Positions 7,091-8,786 of a stretch of DNA of 8,786 nt are shown here, piece by piece. Made by a program: the position numbers and the translations under genes. Source of the DNA: an uncultured Porphyromonadaceae bacterium. Its GTDB lineage: Bacteria > Bacteroidota > Bacteroidia > Bacteroidales > Muribaculaceae. Numbering within the stretch: the first letter of the stretch is position 1; each line of letters opens with the position of its first letter. The notes under the pieces are model-generated. The model was not told the DNA's origin, did no database searches, and saw only the letters and a program-made list of their open reading frames with translations. The stretch covers positions 1-8,786 of the forward strand of contig CAJJOO010000038.1 in assembly GCA_905193395.1 (NCBI GenBank), given 5' to 3'.

Positions 7091-8650
7091 TTATACTCCT
7101 CCTTTGCCTGTTGACTGGCCCCAGGAGGCGCGGTCGAGGTTGCGGTAGCGGATGGCTTCGCGGATGTGGTCGGGACGGATGGCGTCGGAGGCGGCGAGGT
7201 CGGCGATGGTGCGGGCCACTTTCAGGATGCGGTCGTAGGCGCGGGCGCTCATGTCGTATTTCACCATTGCGCGGCGCAGGATGTCCATGGATTCGGCGTC
7301 GAGAGCGCACCAGCGGTTCAGCAGCCGCGTGTTCATCTGGGCGTTGGTGTGGATGTGGGGTTCGCCGGCAAAGCGGGCGGTCTGGATGGCGCGTGCGGCA
7401 ATTACACGGCGGCGGATGTCGGCGCTGCTTTCGCCGTCGCTGCGGGCGCTGAGCCTCTCGAAGGGCACGGGCCGGATTTCCACCTGGATGTCGATACGGT
7501 CGAGCAGGGGACCGGAAATGCGCCCGAGATAGCGCGATACGGCGCCGGGCGGGCAGGTGCAGGGCTTGGTGGGGTGGTTGTAGTAGCCGCAGGGGCAGGG
7601 ATTCATCGAGGCCACGAGCATGAAGCCGGCGGGATAGTCGACGGTGTAGCGTGCGCGCGAGATGGTGATGTGACGGTCTTCGAGCGGCTGGCGCAGCACT
7701 TCCAGGACGGGCCGGGGAAATTCGGGGAATTCGTCCAGAAACAGTATGCCGTTGTGGGCCAGGGAGATTTCGCCGGGTATGGGATTGGAGCCGCCGCCTA
7801 CGATGGCCACGGGCGAGATGGTGTGATGGGGTGCGCGGAAGGGGCGGGTCGTCATCAGCCGCGAGCCGTTTTTGAGTTTTCCCGCCACGGAATGTATTTT
7901 TGTGGTTTCAAGGGCTTCGGAGAGCGTCAGCGGCGGCATGATAGAGGGCAGGCGTTTTGACAGCATCGACTTGCCTGAGCCGGGAGGCCCCACGAGCAGA
8001 ATGTTGTGGCCGCCGGCGCAGGCTATCTCGAAGGCGCGTTTCACCTCCTCCTGGCCTTTGACCTCGCTGAAATCGTAGTCGAACTGTTGCTGGGCACGGG
8101 CAAACTCGGCGCGAGTGTCGAAACTTACAGGCTCGGGATGCGACTCTCCGGACAGAAAGTCGAGGACCTCGCGTAGCGTCGACATTCCGTATACCTCGAG
8201 GCGGTCGACGACGGCGGCCTCGGTGGCGTTGGCTGCGGGCACGATGATTCCCTTATAGCCCTGGCGGCGCGCCTCGATGGCCATGGGCAGGATGCCTCCC
8301 ACGGGCCGCAGGGAGCCGTCGAGTGATAGTTCGCCGAGGATTATGTATTTTTCCAGGTCGGGAGCGGATATCAGTTCCATGCCCACCATCAGGGCGATGG
8401 CGATAGGCAGGTCGTAACTGGCGCCTTCCTTCTTCACATCGGCTGGAGCCAGGTTCACGACCACGCTTTTTCGGGGCATGGTGAAACCGCTCTGGCCGAT
8501 GGCCGACATGACACGCTGGTGGCTTGCCTTGACCGCGGTGTCGGGCAGGCCCACGATGCAGTACTTCACACCGCGTTCCACTGATACCTCGATAGTTACG
8601 ATAATGGCGTCGATGCCGCGAACGGCGGCTGCAAAGGTCTTGATGAGCAT
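7091..8650 (-). CDS. comM: YifB/ComM family Mg-chelatase-like AAA+ ATPase (519 aa)
   Basis: This is a full-length member of the YifB/ComM family, cytoplasmic AAA+ proteins. The characterised ComM of transformable Proteobacteria is a hexameric helicase that drives branch migration during integration of imported single-stranded DNA; the role in Bacteroidota is not established. Domains: an N-terminal Lon-protease-like ChlI fold (about 1-165, with NLAPADVKKEGASYDLPIA and GELSLDGSLRPV), then the Mg-chelatase AAA+ module with Walker A GPPGSGKS (221-228), FRAPHHTIS (271-279), Walker B GILFLDEFPE (301-310; D306, E307), a four-cysteine loop (C352, C354, C364, C366) suited to zinc, an arginine-finger region GPLLDRIDI (380-388), and a C-terminal helical domain with SARAYDRILKVARTIADL (468-485). 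Length and ends match the family, and the start MLIKTFAAAVRGIDA is canonical. It begins 21 bases after the stop of an upstream partial gene and ends 16 bases before the MBOAT ATG, so it is probably mid-operon. All catalytic motifs look intact. Confidence 0.95.
   Translation of the reverse strand: MLIKTFAAAVRGIDAIIVTIEVSVERGVKYCIVGLPDTAVKASHQRVMSAIGQSGFTMPRKSVVVNLAPADVKKEGASYDLPIAIALMVGMELISAPDLEKYIILGELSLDGSLRPVGGILPMAIEARRQGYKGIIVPAANATEAAVVDRLEVYGMSTLREVLDFLSGESHPEPVSFDTRAEFARAQQQFDYDFSEVKGQEEVKRAFEIACAGGHNILLVGPPGSGKSMLSKRLPSIMPPLTLSEALETTKIHSVAGKLKNGSRLMTTRPFRAPHHTISPVAIVGGGSNPIPGEISLAHNGILFLDEFPEFPRPVLEVLRQPLEDRHITISRARYTVDYPAGFMLVASMNPCPCGYYNHPTKPCTCPPGAVSRYLGRISGPLLDRIDIQVEIRPVPFERLSARSDGESSADIRRRVIAARAIQTARFAGEPHIHTNAQMNTRLLNRWCALDAESMDILRRAMVKYDMSARAYDRILKVARTIADLAASDAIRPDHIREAIRYRNLDRASWGQSTGKGGV
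7096..7105 (-). promoter_or_regulatory. Possible Shine-Dalgarno site inside the end of the yifB/comM-like gene
   Basis: The minus strand reads AAAGGAGGAG here, 9 bases before the in-frame TTG at 7086 and 21 bases before the ATG at 7074. The spacing would suit the TTG start of the MBOAT gene (485 aa). However, the same bases encode the Lys-Gly-Gly codons of the preceding protein's tail, and Bacteroidota rely little on such sites, so the match may be coincidental. It is the only strong purine-rich site I see ahead of a start in the window. Confidence 0.35.
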
Positions 8651-8671
8651 CTGTGTCTGGATTTCCGTGGA

Positions 8672-8785
8672 TTAGCGTGAAGCCGAAGGCAGGCGGGTAA
8701 TGACGGCCGAGCGGGCCAGGCGTGCCGAAGCGCCGCGCCACAACTGTCGTCCGGCAGTGTCCGTGACGATGAAGTAGGGGAGGGA
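8672..8785 (-). CDS. C-terminal fragment of an unidentified protein (37 codons to the window edge)
   Basis: The minus strand is open from the right edge to a TAA at 8672-8674 and encodes LPYFIVTDTAGRQLWRGASA followed by a basic tail ending PSASR. 28 of 37 codons end in G or C, as in neighbouring genes, and the stop lies 21 bases before the comM-like start, as expected for the previous gene of the operon. I do not recognise the family. A second minus-strand frame is also open across this stretch (starting at 8741 and overlapping comM out of frame), but its G/C-ending codons are somewhat fewer (27 of 40) and it runs antisense-like through the comM coding sequence, so I treat that one as a shadow. 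Confidence 0.5.
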   Translation of the reverse strand, partial: SLPYFIVTDTAGRQLWRGASARLARSAVITRLPSASR

Positions 8786-8786
8786 T

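Noticed and set aside
7166..7960. 264-codon plus-strand open frame opposite the comM-like gene
   Set aside because: It mirrors conserved AAA+ codons, has a Gly/Ala/Val-rich composition and no domain.
8253..8741. 162-codon minus-strand frame overlapping the start of the comM-like gene
   Set aside because: It is out of frame with the strongly conserved comM start and contains only Arg/His/Pro/Gly-rich shadow translation.

Overview
The window reads as a Bacteroidales-like chromosomal segment of high GC content (possibly Muribaculaceae- or Alistipes-like; the family is inferred from protein character only). Genes are tightly packed, most starts lack a Shine-Dalgarno site, and the product set (AddA-type helicase-nuclease, YifB/ComM ATPase, an MBOAT + SGNH acyltransferase pair, a DUF4435 ATPase) is typical of gut Bacteroidota. 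The exception is the first ~205 bases. They have about 40% GC by hand count (81/200), against about 58% in the next 100 bases, and encode on the minus strand part of the flavodoxin domain of an FprA-type flavoprotein that looks more like a Firmicutes protein.

Layout: (1) 1 to ~203, minus: internal FprA fragment, open at both ends. (2) ~204-3089, plus: a UvrD/AddA-like helicase-nuclease of the RecBCD/AddAB class. It lacks its N-terminus (Walker A and motif Ia) but keeps motifs II to VI and a RecB-like PD-(D/E)XK nuclease domain. Both genes lose their 5' ends at the same point, so they are joined head to head at about 200-210. This is most simply a chimeric assembly join, less likely a real rearrangement. 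(3) From 3106 to the right end everything is on the minus strand and looks like one transcription unit read right to left: the C-terminal tail of an unidentified gene (8672-8785), a YifB/ComM Mg-chelatase-like AAA ATPase (7091-8650), an MBOAT O-acyltransferase (5629-7074 or 7086), its SGNH-hydrolase-like partner (4702-5622), and a single-chain ABC ATPase + DUF4435 (TOPRIM-like) protein (3106-4644). Gaps are 21, 16 (or 4), 6 and 57 bases. The last gene converges on the addA-like gene with 16 bases between stop codons.

How the genes fit together: the MBOAT and SGNH proteins are the classic two parts of a cell-surface or exopolysaccharide O-acylation machine. YifB/ComM is a DNA branch-migration-type AAA ATPase and the addA-like gene belongs to double-strand-break repair, so both handle DNA. 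The ATPase-DUF4435 protein has the domain order of OLD-family nucleases and of fused PARIS-like (AriA+AriB) defence proteins. It is the best candidate in the window for an uncharacterised system, although it may be an ordinary lineage gene. I found no tRNA, rRNA, CRISPR array, insertion sequence or convincing terminator, and no gene-free stretch longer than 300 bases.
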